Origin: Mycobacterium sp. SMC-4
GTDB lineage: Bacteria; Actinomycetota; Actinomycetes; Mycobacteriales; Mycobacteriaceae
DNA: 64,000 nt
Assembly: GCF_025263265.1 (NCBI RefSeq)
Contig: NZ_CP079869.1
Location: 930,001 to 994,000, forward strand
Reading direction: 5' to 3'
Shown here: positions 49,741 to 60,727 of the stretch, piece by piece
Layout of the letters: every line of letters starts with the position of its first letter
Position numbering within the stretch: the stretch's first letter is position 1
The notes under the pieces: model-generated
The model's database searches: none
What the model saw: only the letters and a program-made list of their open reading frames with translations
What the model was told of the DNA's origin: nothing
Made by a program: the position numbers and the translations under genes

Positions 49741-51002
49741 CCGGGCCGCGCTGGCTACGTCCGGCGCTGGCGACCATGCTGGCCCTGACACTCATCGCCG
49801 GGGTGGTGTTGGTGGCACGACACTCTGACAGGATCGGGAAAACTTGGCTGACAGCGTATTTCGAGAACAGCAATGGGTTGTTCGCCGGTGACGACGTGCG
49901 CATCCTCGGCGTGCCGGTGGGACGCGTGGAACACGTCGAGCCACAACCAACCCGCGCCAAGATCACCTTCTGGGTACACCACCACCATCCGATACCGGCC
50001 GACGCCAAGGCGGTGATCCTCTCGCCACAACTGGTGACCGGTCGGGCGATACAGCTGACGCCGGTATATGCCGGCGGGGCAACCATGGCGAGCGGCGCGG
50101 TGATTCCGCAAGAGCGCACCGCCGTCCCCGTGGAGTGGGACGACATCCGGATCCAACTGCAGCGCTTGACCAGAATGCTTCAACCGACCAGGCCAGGCGG
50201 TACCAGCAGCCTGGGCGCGGTGATCAACACCGCGGCCGACAACCTGCGCGGACAGGGTGCCGACATCCGCGAGACGGTCATCAGGCTCTCCAATGCGCTG
50301 GCGACGTTGGGGGAGCACAGCTCCGACATCTTCTCGACGTTCACCAACCTGTCGATACTGGTTTCTGCGCTGCACGACAGCGCCGACCTGCTCGAGCAGC
50401 TCAACGGCAACATGGCGGCGGTGACATCGCTGATTGCCGACGACCCCCAGAAGGTCGCGCGCACGGTCGAGGATGTCGGTGCGGTCATCGGTGATGTGCA
50501 AGACTTCGCCGACGACAATCGAGAAGTCATCGGCACCGCCGGCGACAAGCTGGCATCGATAAGCGACGTGTTGGTCGCGAGTCTCGACGACATCGAGCAG
50601 ACACTGCACATCGCCCCGGGCACATTGGCAAACTTCTCCAACATCTTCGAGCCGGCCAACGGCGCGCTGACCGGCGCGCTGGCTGTCAACAACTTCGCGA
50701 ACCCGATCAGCTTTCTCTGTGGCGCAATTCAGGCGGCCTCTCGGCGCGGCGCCGAGCAGTCGGCGAAGCTGTGTGTGCAATACCTGGCCCCGATCGTCAA
50801 GAATCGGCAGTACAACTTTCCGCCGATCGGTGAGAACCTGTTGGTGGGAACGCAGGCCAGGCCCAACGAGGTCACCTACAGCGAGGACCGGATGCGGCCC
50901 GATTTTGTGCCGCCTGCCGACCTGTCGCCGCCGGCGATCGCAACGGATCCCGCAGCCGGCCTGTCGGGAATGATGCTGCCCGCCAGCGGAGGTGGCTCAT
51001 GA
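49737..51002 (+). CDS. Mce-family protein MceD
   Basis: 421 residues. TM helix (ALATMLALTLIAGVVLVAR), MCE domain (YFENSNGLFAGDDVRILGVPVGRVEHV), helical part (LSNALATLGEHSSDIFSTFTNLSILV), and the usual SFLCGAIQAASRRGAEQSAKLC segment with two Cys. It overlaps mceC by 4 bases and mceE by 4 bases. Confidence 0.92.
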   Translation: MTGPRWLRPALATMLALTLIAGVVLVARHSDRIGKTWLTAYFENSNGLFAGDDVRILGVPVGRVEHVEPQPTRAKITFWVHHHHPIPADAKAVILSPQLVTGRAIQLTPVYAGGATMASGAVIPQERTAVPVEWDDIRIQLQRLTRMLQPTRPGGTSSLGAVINTAADNLRGQGADIRETVIRLSNALATLGEHSSDIFSTFTNLSILVSALHDSADLLEQLNGNMAAVTSLIADDPQKVARTVEDVGAVIGDVQDFADDNREVIGTAGDKLASISDVLVASLDDIEQTLHIAPGTLANFSNIFEPANGALTGALAVNNFANPISFLCGAIQAASRRGAEQSAKLCVQYLAPIVKNRQYNFPPIGENLLVGTQARPNEVTYSEDRMRPDFVPPADLSPPAIATDPAAGLSGMMLPASGGGS

Positions 51003-52141
51003 CGCACGTGCGGTGGCGGCGAATCGTGGCAGTTTGGTTGACGATCGCCATTGCGGTCTCGGTGGGCGGTTGTGGGAGGTGGCAGGGACTGAACTCGTTG
51101 CCGATGCCGGGCACGGCGGGTCGTGGCCCCGGATCATTCGTGATCCAGGCGCAGCTGCCCGACGTCAACAACATTCAGCCGAACTCGCGGGTCCGCGTGG
51201 ACGATGTCGACGTCGGCACGGTAACCAAGATCGAGCGCCAAGGCTGGCACGCGTTGCTGACGATGCGACTCGACGCCGATGTCCAGCTACCGGAAAATGC
51301 CACCGCCACAATAGGTCTGACCAGCCTGTTGGGGTCATTGCACATTGAGTTGGCGCCGCCGACCGATGCCGCCCCGAAGGGCAGGATCGGCGAGGGTTCG
51401 CTCATTCCTCTGTCGCATGGTGACGCATTCCCCAGCACCGAGCAGACATTGGCGGCGCTGTCGGTGGTGCTCAACGGGGGCGGGCTGGGCCAGGTGCAGG
51501 ACATCACCACCGCGCTCGCCACGGCATTTCGTGGCCGCGAACAGGACCTGCGCAGCATGATCGGTCAGCTGGAGACCTTCACCCGTAACCTCAACGACCA
51601 GACCGGCGACGTCATCGCCGCCACCGAAAGCCTCAACAACCTGGTCGGGCAATTCGCGGCACAACGGCCGGTGCTTGACCACGCCCTGCAGACCATCCCT
51701 GACGCGCTGGCCGTCATCAATGGGCGGCGCGACAACCTCGTCGAAGCCGCGGACCAGTTCGGCGATTTCAGTGCATTGACGGTAGATTCGATCAACAAGA
51801 CCAAGGACAACCTGGTCAAGGAACTCGACGATATCGGCCCGGTGCTGGAGTCGCTGGCCAACGCCGGGCCAAGCATTACTCGGGCGCTGTCGTACATCCT
51901 GACCTTCCCGTTCCCCAACGAGACGATCGAGAAGTGGCAGCGCGGTGACTATGCCAACCTCACTGCGATCGCCGACCTTACCTTCAGCCGGATCGATGCG
52001 GGCATGTTCACCGGGACCCGGTGGGAAGGTGATTTGACCGAGCTGGAGCTGCAGTGGGGTCGCACGATCGGACAGTTTCCCAGTCCCTACACCCGCGCCA
52101 ACCCGTTGACCGTGCCATACCGATGGGATCAGGGGCCGTAG
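50999..52141 (+). CDS. Mce-family lipoprotein MceE
   Basis: 380 residues. The signal IVAVWLTIAIAVSVGGC ends in a good lipobox (VGGC), as expected of MceE/LprN proteins, so it is anchored by lipid instead of a TM helix. The MCE domain is FVIQAQLPDVNNIQPNSRVRVDDVDVGTV and the last part is helical with FPSPYTRANPLTVPYRWDQGP. The ATG overlaps the mceD stop. Confidence 0.92.
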   Translation: MTHVRWRRIVAVWLTIAIAVSVGGCGRWQGLNSLPMPGTAGRGPGSFVIQAQLPDVNNIQPNSRVRVDDVDVGTVTKIERQGWHALLTMRLDADVQLPENATATIGLTSLLGSLHIELAPPTDAAPKGRIGEGSLIPLSHGDAFPSTEQTLAALSVVLNGGGLGQVQDITTALATAFRGREQDLRSMIGQLETFTRNLNDQTGDVIAATESLNNLVGQFAAQRPVLDHALQTIPDALAVINGRRDNLVEAADQFGDFSALTVDSINKTKDNLVKELDDIGPVLESLANAGPSITRALSYILTFPFPNETIEKWQRGDYANLTAIADLTFSRIDAGMFTGTRWEGDLTELELQWGRTIGQFPSPYTRANPLTVPYRWDQGP

Positions 52142-53571
52142 TGCGACTGGACAGGCGAATGCAGATCCAACTGGTGGTCTTCACCCTGATCGCATTGGTG
52201 GCAATGGGATCGATGGGCCTGCACTTCATGAAGCTCCCAGCCAAGTTGTTCGGGGTCGGTCGCTACACCGTCATCATGGAGTTGCCACAGACCGGCGGCC
52301 TGTACAGCGGCGGTAACGTGACCTACCGCGGCACTGAGGTTGGCCGGGTCGAGGACGTGCGGTTGACACGGGCCGGCGTCGAGGCGGTGTTGTCGCTGAA
52401 AAGCGGTATCGACATCCCCTCCGATCTGCGTGCCGAAGTACACAGCCAATCGGCGATCGGCGAGCAGTACGTAGCTCTGATGCCACACTCCGGGGATGCC
52501 CCACCACTGCGCGACGGTGACGTCATCGCGCTCACCGACACGTCGGTGCCACCGGACATCAACACACTTCTGGCCGAAGCCAACGCCGGACTGCGGGCCA
52601 TTCCGCGCGACAACCTCAAGACCGTCATCGACGAGTCCTATCTCGCGGTCGGCGGGCTCGGTCCCGAGCTATCCCGGATCGTCGATGGATCAACAGATCT
52701 CGCGATCGAGGCGCGCAAACATCTCGATCCGTTGATCAGATTGATCGATCAGGCACAGCCCGTGCTGGATTCGCAGACCAACACCTCGGAGGCTATCGCT
52801 GCGTGGGCGTCCCAGGTCGCCTCGGTGACCACACAGCTTCAGACACACGATCGATCCGTCGCCCGCGTACTGGACGGCGGCGCCGCGGCCACCGACGCGG
52901 TGCGTGCGCTCATCGACCGGGTCAGCCCGACGCTGCCGATCCTGCTGGCCAACCTGGTCAGCGTCGGACAGGTGGCGGTCACCTATCACGACAACATCGA
53001 ACAGCTCTTGGTGCTGTTTCCGCAGGTGGTGTCTGCGGCGCAGGCGGGACTGGTGGCCAACCACGACACCAGACAGGACTACAAGGGCCAGTATCTGAGT
53101 TTCAACCTGAACATCAATCTGCCGCCGCCGTGCACCACCGGGTTCCTGCCTCCACAGCAGCAGCGTTCGGCGATCCTCGAGGATGCTCCTGACCGCCCTG
53201 AAGGCGACCTGTATTGCCGTGTGCCCCAGGAATCGCAGTTCAATGTGCGGGGTGCCCGCAACACACCGTGTGCGAGTGTGCCGGGCAAGCGTGCACCGAC
53301 GGTCGCGATGTGTAAGAGCGACGAACAGTACGTGCCGCTCAACGACGGCCTGAACTGGAAGGGCGACCCGAATGCCACCTTGTCAGGGCAGCCTGTCCCG
53401 CAGTTGCCGCCTCAGCCCGCATCCCCCGCGCCGCCGGCGCTGCCGGCCGCCGCTTACGATCCGGCGACCGGGAGTTACACCGGTCCCGACGGTCGGCGCT
53501 CGACTCAATCGGACCTGGCGGTAGGCGCAACGGGAGACAGGTCGTGGCAGGACATGCTGCTGCCGCCCTGA
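52141..53571 (+). CDS. Mce-family protein MceF
   Basis: 476 residues from the GTG at 52141, which overlaps the mceE stop by one base. TM helix (IQLVVFTLIALVAMGSMGLHFM), MCE domain (VIMELPQTGGLYSGGNVTYRGTEVGRV), helical part, Cys-containing C-terminal region (PPPCTTGFLP, DLYCRVPQ, NTPCASVPG) and a Pro-rich tail. It is the last gene of the operon; no Mce-associated (Mas) gene follows. Confidence 0.92.
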   Translation: MRLDRRMQIQLVVFTLIALVAMGSMGLHFMKLPAKLFGVGRYTVIMELPQTGGLYSGGNVTYRGTEVGRVEDVRLTRAGVEAVLSLKSGIDIPSDLRAEVHSQSAIGEQYVALMPHSGDAPPLRDGDVIALTDTSVPPDINTLLAEANAGLRAIPRDNLKTVIDESYLAVGGLGPELSRIVDGSTDLAIEARKHLDPLIRLIDQAQPVLDSQTNTSEAIAAWASQVASVTTQLQTHDRSVARVLDGGAAATDAVRALIDRVSPTLPILLANLVSVGQVAVTYHDNIEQLLVLFPQVVSAAQAGLVANHDTRQDYKGQYLSFNLNINLPPPCTTGFLPPQQQRSAILEDAPDRPEGDLYCRVPQESQFNVRGARNTPCASVPGKRAPTVAMCKSDEQYVPLNDGLNWKGDPNATLSGQPVPQLPPQPASPAPPALPAAAYDPATGSYTGPDGRRSTQSDLAVGATGDRSWQDMLLPP

Positions 53572-53601
53572 TACAGCGCCTGCCCTCCGGTGGTGCCGTA
53601 A

Positions 53602-56085
<2,484 letters not shown>

Positions 56086-56121
56086 TGCCATCCTTTCGGT
56101 CAGTTCACCCCAACGGGGTCA

Positions 56122-57615
56122 CTACCCATTTCGTGCCGTCTTGACCGTCGAACCGCCGGTCGGGGTGTGCGGGGCCGGGGCCTGCCAGGGCAGCGAGACG
56201 ATGAACCGGGTGTCGCCGGGCTGGGACTGCACCGTCAGGTGACCGTGGTGTTTCTCCACGACGATGCGCCACGCAAGGTCCAGGCCCAGTCCGGTGCCCT
56301 CGCCGAACGGTTTGGTGGTGAAGAACGGGGTGAAGATCCGGTCGATGATGTCCTCGGGGATGCCCGGGCCGTTGTCACCGATCTCGACGACCACGCCGCC
56401 GTCGTTGTCCTGGCGGCGGGTCCGGATGGTCAGTGTGCCGTGGCCGTCCATCGCCTGGATTGCGTTGTCGATCAGGTTGGTCCACACCTGGTTGAGATCA
56501 CCGGGGTAGCACTGCAGCTCCGGTAGCGCCGGATCCTTGTCCCACACCAGGGCGACCGCGTTGTCCTTGCCGACCTTGTCTCCGAAGATCGTCTTGACGG
56601 TGCTGTAGAGCAGTTCGTGGACATTCGCGCTCTGATACTCGGCGCGGTCCATCTGCGAATATTGTTTGGCGCCGGCCAGCAACGCCGAGATGCGCTTGCT
56701 CGCCTCGGCGATCTGGTTCATCAGCAATTCGTTGTCGATGGTGTACTTCAGCCAGCCGATCGCGCCAGGCAGCGTCGCCGAGCAGTCGACATCGTCGATC
56801 GAGGCGGCCACCCGCTCCAGCCAGTCGACGTCAAGCCCGGCCTCGACGAACGTCGGGGCATAATCCCAAGCCGCGGAGATGCCGTGGGTATCGAGCCAGT
56901 CACCGATCTGGTCCTCGCGGTCGGAGGTCTCCAGCGCCGAGAGCTCCTGCGACTTCGACTTCGCGACCTGTTCGGCGACCTCGTCCTGGATGCTGACCAG
57001 AACCTTCAGCGCGGCCGGGGTGAACTTGCCGTCGGCGAGCATCGCCAGCTTGTGCCGCATCTTGCCGACGCCTTCACGCAGGTCGGCCACCGCCCGCGCG
57101 GTGGCACCAGCGGGGTTGTTGAGCTGATGGGTCAGGCCCGCCGAGAGCTGGCCGAGGGCCAGCAGCTTCTCCCGCTGACCCAGGATCTGACGTTGGCGCA
57201 GCCCGCCGACCATGTGCCCCTCCAGCAGGTGCACAGCCATCGGGAACTCCTTCTGCATGAACTCCGCGAAGGCCTCGGCGTCGAGCACGAAGAACCGCGA
57301 CAGGCGCGTCACGCGCACTGAGGCCTGGTAGACGTGCTCCTCGCCGGGTATGTAGGCCGACCAGGCGCCGCAGTAAACCCCGCGTTGCGAGGTCCGGTTG
57401 GTCTCGATGTCGACGCCGCCGGAGCGCTTGGACATCACCAGTTCACCGTCGATCAGCACGTAGAAGCAGGTCGCCGGATCGCCTTCGGTGTGGACGGGGC
57501 CGGGCTCGAACGTCTGAATGTGGCCGTTGGCGCACAGCGTCGCGAGTTGCTCGTCGGTCAGTGCTTCGAACAGGAACAGGCTACGCAGTTCCTCGGGCAG
57601 ACACTTCTCACCCAT
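56122..57615 (-). CDS. Sensor histidine kinase with cyclic-nucleotide-binding domain
   Basis: 497 residues. Residues about 12-130 form a cNMP-binding-type beta-barrel ([43 protein letters not shown]). His163 ([16 protein letters not shown]) is the phospho-His, followed by a long helical insert, then the ATPase domain: N-box [11 protein letters not shown]1 DNGPGIP, F-box [18 protein letters not shown]. No TM segments. It lies 72 bp after the REC/TrxR-like gene on the same strand, and the pair probably forms a two-component system. It may sense cAMP or another ligand; the usual phosphate-binding Arg of the cNMP domain is not obvious. Confidence 0.88.
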   Translation of the reverse strand: MGEKCLPEELRSLFLFEALTDEQLATLCANGHIQTFEPGPVHTEGDPATCFYVLIDGELVMSKRSGGVDIETNRTSQRGVYCGAWSAYIPGEEHVYQASVRVTRLSRFFVLDAEAFAEFMQKEFPMAVHLLEGHMVGGLRQRQILGQREKLLALGQLSAGLTHQLNNPAGATARAVADLREGVGKMRHKLAMLADGKFTPAALKVLVSIQDEVAEQVAKSKSQELSALETSDREDQIGDWLDTHGISAAWDYAPTFVEAGLDVDWLERVAASIDDVDCSATLPGAIGWLKYTIDNELLMNQIAEASKRISALLAGAKQYSQMDRAEYQSANVHELLYSTVKTIFGDKVGKDNAVALVWDKDPALPELQCYPGDLNQVWTNLIDNAIQAMDGHGTLTIRTRRQDNDGGVVVEIGDNGPGIPEDIIDRIFTPFFTTKPFGEGTGLGLDLAWRIVVEKHHGHLTVQSQPGDTRFIVSLPWQAPAPHTPTGGSTVKTARNG

Positions 57616-57687
57616 GGCGGGTCCTTCCTACACACGAAGTGACGTAATACAACGTGGATCGCCCAGGGTTGATTCCGACACCGGCGG

Positions 57688-59352
57688 CTACGTCTCGGCC
57701 AGATAGCGGTGCACCAGCATGACCGCCATCGAACCCTCGCCGACGGCTGCGGCGACTCGTTTGGCCGAATCCGCACGGACGTCACCGGCGACGAACACCC
57801 CGGGCACGCTGGACTCCAGATGGTGTGGCGGGCGGTCCAGCGTCCAGCCGCTGACATCGCGCAAGTCCGGTCCGGCCAGGATGAAGCCGTGCTGATCGCG
57901 CACCACCACGCCGTCGAGCCACTCGGTGCGCGGCTCGGCGCCGATGAAGATGAACATCCGACCGCAGGTGGTTTCCTCGCGTACCCCGGTCTGGGTGTTC
58001 TCCAGGCAGATGCCCTCAAGGTGGCCGTCGCCCTTGACCGCGTGCACCACGGTGTGCGGCATCTCCCGGATGTTGTGCTGGCTCCTGATCTGCTGGATCA
58101 GGTAGTGCGACATGGAGTCCTCCAGGGTGCGCCGGCTGACGATCGTCACCGATTTCGCGGTCCGCGCCAGATACATCGCGGCCTGCCCTGCCGAATTCGC
58201 GCCGCCGATGACATACACCTCGTCGTCGTCGCAGTCGGCGGCCACCGATGCTGTCGCGCCGTAGTACACGCCGGCTCCGGTCAGGTCAGCGCAGCCTTCG
58301 GCGGCCAGCTGCCGGTACTCGACGCCCATCGCCAGGATCACCGCGCGCGCCCCGATGGCGCGTCCGTCGGACAGGTGCACCGTGCGCGCGTTGCCGTCCA
58401 CGGCGAGCCGGACCACTTCGGCCGCGGTGATCAGCTCGGCGGCGAACTTCTCGGCCTGCCGGCGGGCCCGCTCGGCCAGCTGTGCCCCCGACAGACCGTC
58501 GGGGAAGCCCAGGTAGTTCTCGATGCGCGAGCTCTGGCCGGCCTGACCACCGGTTGCGGTGCGCTCGATGAGCACCGTTTTGAGACCTTCCGAGGCGCCG
58601 TAGACCGCGGCCGCCAGTCCCGCCGGGCCACCACCGATCACGACGAGGTCATAGAAATCCCCGGACGGGGCGGTGCTCAGCCCGAGCGTGGCGGCCAACT
58701 CGGCGTCGCTGGGGTCGACGAGCGTCTCACCTTGTTCGGTGATGATCACCGGCAACGTCATCCCGTCCTGGCCGGCCGCCTCCAGCAGCTGCGCACCTCG
58801 CGGCTCATCGGAACGGAACCAGGTGTAGTACAGCCGGTTTCGGGCCAGGAATTCGCGCACTTCCGAGGATCGGGCATTCCACGGATGTCCGATGATCTTG
58901 GTGTGCGGGATGGCCCGGTCCCCGGTGGACCGCCAGGCGTCGATCAGCGCATCGATCACCGGATACAGCTTCTCCTGCGGCGGATCCCACGGCTTGAGCA
59001 GGTAGTGGTCGAGGTCGACGACATTGATCGCGTCGATCGCGGCGTGGGTGTCGGCGTAGGCGGTCAGCAGCACCCGGCGGGCCATCGGGAAGATGTCCAT
59101 CGCCGCCTCGAGGAACTCGATGCCGCTCATCTGCGGCATCCGGTAGTCGGCGACGAACACCGCCACGGTCTCGCCCCGAAGCTTCAACTCGTTGAGCGTC
59201 TCCAGTGCATCGGGGCCCGACTCTGCGCGCACGATGCGGAACTTCTCGCCGTAATGCCTGCGCAGGTCGCGGGCAACGGCGCGCGACACCGCCGGGTCGT
59301 CGTCCACGGTCAAGATCACGGGTTTGCGGGGCTGGGGCTGCGATCCAGTCAT
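57688..59352 (-). CDS. Response-regulator/glutaredoxin-like/thioredoxin-reductase-like fusion flavoprotein
   Basis: 554 residues in three parts. (1) Receiver domain, residues about 10-140: acidic pocket VDDDP, phosphoacceptor Asp69 (FVADYRMP), Thr/Ala LLTAYAD, Lys120 (LLKPW). (2) Glutaredoxin-like segment, about 148-225, ending ELAATLGL, with HPWNARSSE where a CxxC would be. (3) TrxR-like flavoprotein, about 233-554: FAD motif VIGGGPAGLAAAVYG, NAD(P) motif YVIGGANSAGQAA, and GDVRAD at the end. The TrxR catalytic CxxC is replaced: the aligned text is VYYGATASVAADC. So it cannot be a classical thioredoxin reductase. It is in line with hspX, a SRPBCC gene and the cNMP kinase. Confidence 0.88.
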   Translation of the reverse strand: MTGSQPQPRKPVILTVDDDPAVSRAVARDLRRHYGEKFRIVRAESGPDALETLNELKLRGETVAVFVADYRMPQMSGIEFLEAAMDIFPMARRVLLTAYADTHAAIDAINVVDLDHYLLKPWDPPQEKLYPVIDALIDAWRSTGDRAIPHTKIIGHPWNARSSEVREFLARNRLYYTWFRSDEPRGAQLLEAAGQDGMTLPVIITEQGETLVDPSDAELAATLGLSTAPSGDFYDLVVIGGGPAGLAAAVYGASEGLKTVLIERTATGGQAGQSSRIENYLGFPDGLSGAQLAERARRQAEKFAAELITAAEVVRLAVDGNARTVHLSDGRAIGARAVILAMGVEYRQLAAEGCADLTGAGVYYGATASVAADCDDDEVYVIGGANSAGQAAMYLARTAKSVTIVSRRTLEDSMSHYLIQQIRSQHNIREMPHTVVHAVKGDGHLEGICLENTQTGVREETTCGRMFIFIGAEPRTEWLDGVVVRDQHGFILAGPDLRDVSGWTLDRPPHHLESSVPGVFVAGDVRADSAKRVAAAVGEGSMAVMLVHRYLAET

Positions 59353-59395
59353 CGCCTCCAGTATGCGCGGGCTGTCCAGCCGAAATCGGTCGGTG

Positions 59396-60109
59396 TCACC
59401 GCCCGGTGCTGGTGGTGCGTGGCCGATCGGGCGGCGCGTGCGAGGGATGGCGCGCGATGCTGGCGGCGATCACCTGCCGGCGTGCTCGTTGGGCCCGGTC
59501 GGCAATACCGCGCATCATCTTCTGCTCCATCACGAAATGCGGGATGTCGAACCAGAAGCGACCGACCGGTCCGCCGCTTCCGCGCACCACCAGCCGGGTC
59601 CAGCCGACCTCCCTGCGTAACGTGAAAGACCAACAGCCGGAGGCCTTCTCGCCGCGCTGAAGGCGTTCGTAATCAGCGGGGGAGACGAGCACCAGATGTG
59701 ACCGCGGTTCGACGGCGGCGACGATCTGGCGGGCCCGCGGCCCGTATCGTCGGGCCAGCCACACCGTGTCGCCCACCTCGATCTGCTGCCATTCCGGGTG
59801 GATCGCCGAAGCGTTGTGGATGTCGGCCAGCGCCGCGCGCTCCAGGACGGAGTAGCTGTAGAAGCCGGCACGGTCCTCACCGATCTGGGCCAGCCACGGC
59901 CACACCTCGCCGGGCGATGCGTCGATGGTCACCGCTCGGGTGGTCCGCGGTCCCCGCGGGTCGACCAACTCGTCGCCAGGTAGGTGGGCGGCGACCTCGT
60001 CGTCACGGGCGCCCCAGCGAAACATCCACGGGCGCACGTGGGCGTGGTAGAGCGCCGCGATGCCGATCACGGCCATGATGTCGGCCAGCAGTGGCCGTTG
60101 GGTGCCCAT
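59396..60109 (-). CDS. SRPBCC-family protein (copy 1)
   Basis: 237 residues from the ATG at 60109. After a hydrophobic N-terminus (LLADIMAVIGIAALYHAHVRP) comes a START/SRPBCC ligand-binding domain: TIDASPGEVWPWLAQIGEDRAGFYSYSVLERAALADIHNA and HPEWQQIEVGDTVWL. It shares this block with the gene at 60728-61399 on the opposite strand, so they are paralogues around hspX. It lies 20 bp after hspX and 43 bp before the REC/TrxR fusion, likely in one operon. Ligand unknown. A longer upstream frame is antiphase to hspX. Confidence 0.82.
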   Translation of the reverse strand: MGTQRPLLADIMAVIGIAALYHAHVRPWMFRWGARDDEVAAHLPGDELVDPRGPRTTRAVTIDASPGEVWPWLAQIGEDRAGFYSYSVLERAALADIHNASAIHPEWQQIEVGDTVWLARRYGPRARQIVAAVEPRSHLVLVSPADYERLQRGEKASGCWSFTLRREVGWTRLVVRGSGGPVGRFWFDIPHFVMEQKMMRGIADRAQRARRQVIAASIARHPSHAPPDRPRTTSTGR

Positions 60110-60129
60110 ATCTGCCGCCCTCGGCCCGG

Positions 60130-60561
60130 TCAGCTCGCCGGTTCGACCGGGATGCGTTTCTCCGGGCTTTCGGACTCCTTCAGCGGCACCGACACCTGCA
60201 GAATCCCTCTGTCGTAGCTGGCTTTGATGCCGTCCTCGTCGGCCCCGGCGGGCAGTGTCACGGCGCGGGTGAACGAGCCGTAGGAGAACTCCGAGCGGCC
60301 GTTGGATTCCTTCTTCTCGCTGCGTTCGGCCTTGATGGTCAACACACCGTCGCGGACGGTGATCTCGACGTCGTTTTCCGGGTCGACTCCGGGGATCTCG
60401 GCCTGCAGGACGTAGCTGCCGTCCTTGACGTCGTCCTCGACCTTGATGAGGTGCTTGCCGAACATCGGGCGCAGGCTGGCCCACGACGGCAGGCCCGAGA
60501 ACAGTTCGGAGACCTCCGGCCACGCGGAGCGGTGATGGTGCTGCACGGCAACGTTGTTCAT
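60130..60561 (-). CDS. hspX: Alpha-crystallin small heat-shock protein (HspX/Acr type)
   Basis: 143 residues, close in length and sequence to M. tuberculosis HspX: SELFSGLPSWASLRPMFGKH, then the alpha-crystallin domain LQAEIPGVDPENDVEITVRDG, LTIKAERSEKK and SEFSYGSFTRAVTLPAGADEDGIKASYDRGILQVSVP. It is an ATP-independent chaperone, the best known DosR-induced hypoxia protein. The ATG at 60561 follows GGAGGAAAC. A DosR-like box lies about 115 bp upstream. First gene of the minus-strand dormancy unit. Confidence 0.93.
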   Translation of the reverse strand: MNNVAVQHHHRSAWPEVSELFSGLPSWASLRPMFGKHLIKVEDDVKDGSYVLQAEIPGVDPENDVEITVRDGVLTIKAERSEKKESNGRSEFSYGSFTRAVTLPAGADEDGIKASYDRGILQVSVPLKESESPEKRIPVEPAS

Positions 60562-60674
60562 GTTTCCTCCCGGTAGATCAGCGGGTGTTTGCTCTTTGCA
60601 TCCGACCACCCATCGGGAGCCGCGGCTAGAGGCGGAAGTCACTCGGAAGGGACGCGCTCGCCGGCACAGGCAGG

Positions 60675-60694
60675 TTGAGGACCAGCGGCCCTAG
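60675..60694. promoter_or_regulatory. DosR-like box between hspX and SRPBCC copy 2
   Basis: TTGAGGACCAGCGGCCCTAG resembles the DosR (DevR) dyad with GGAC and GGCCC half-sites. It lies 33 bp upstream of the plus-strand SRPBCC start and 113 bp upstream of hspX, so it could activate both. It is imperfect (about 13 of 20 consensus positions). Confidence 0.55.
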
Positions 60695-60727
60695 CGGGCG
60701 CCCATCGGCCGGCGTGACGATGAGCTC

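Noticed and set aside
57709-59625. A 638-codon open frame on the plus strand
   Set aside because: Antisense to the receiver/TrxR-like gene, which has clear domain motifs; the plus frame has none.
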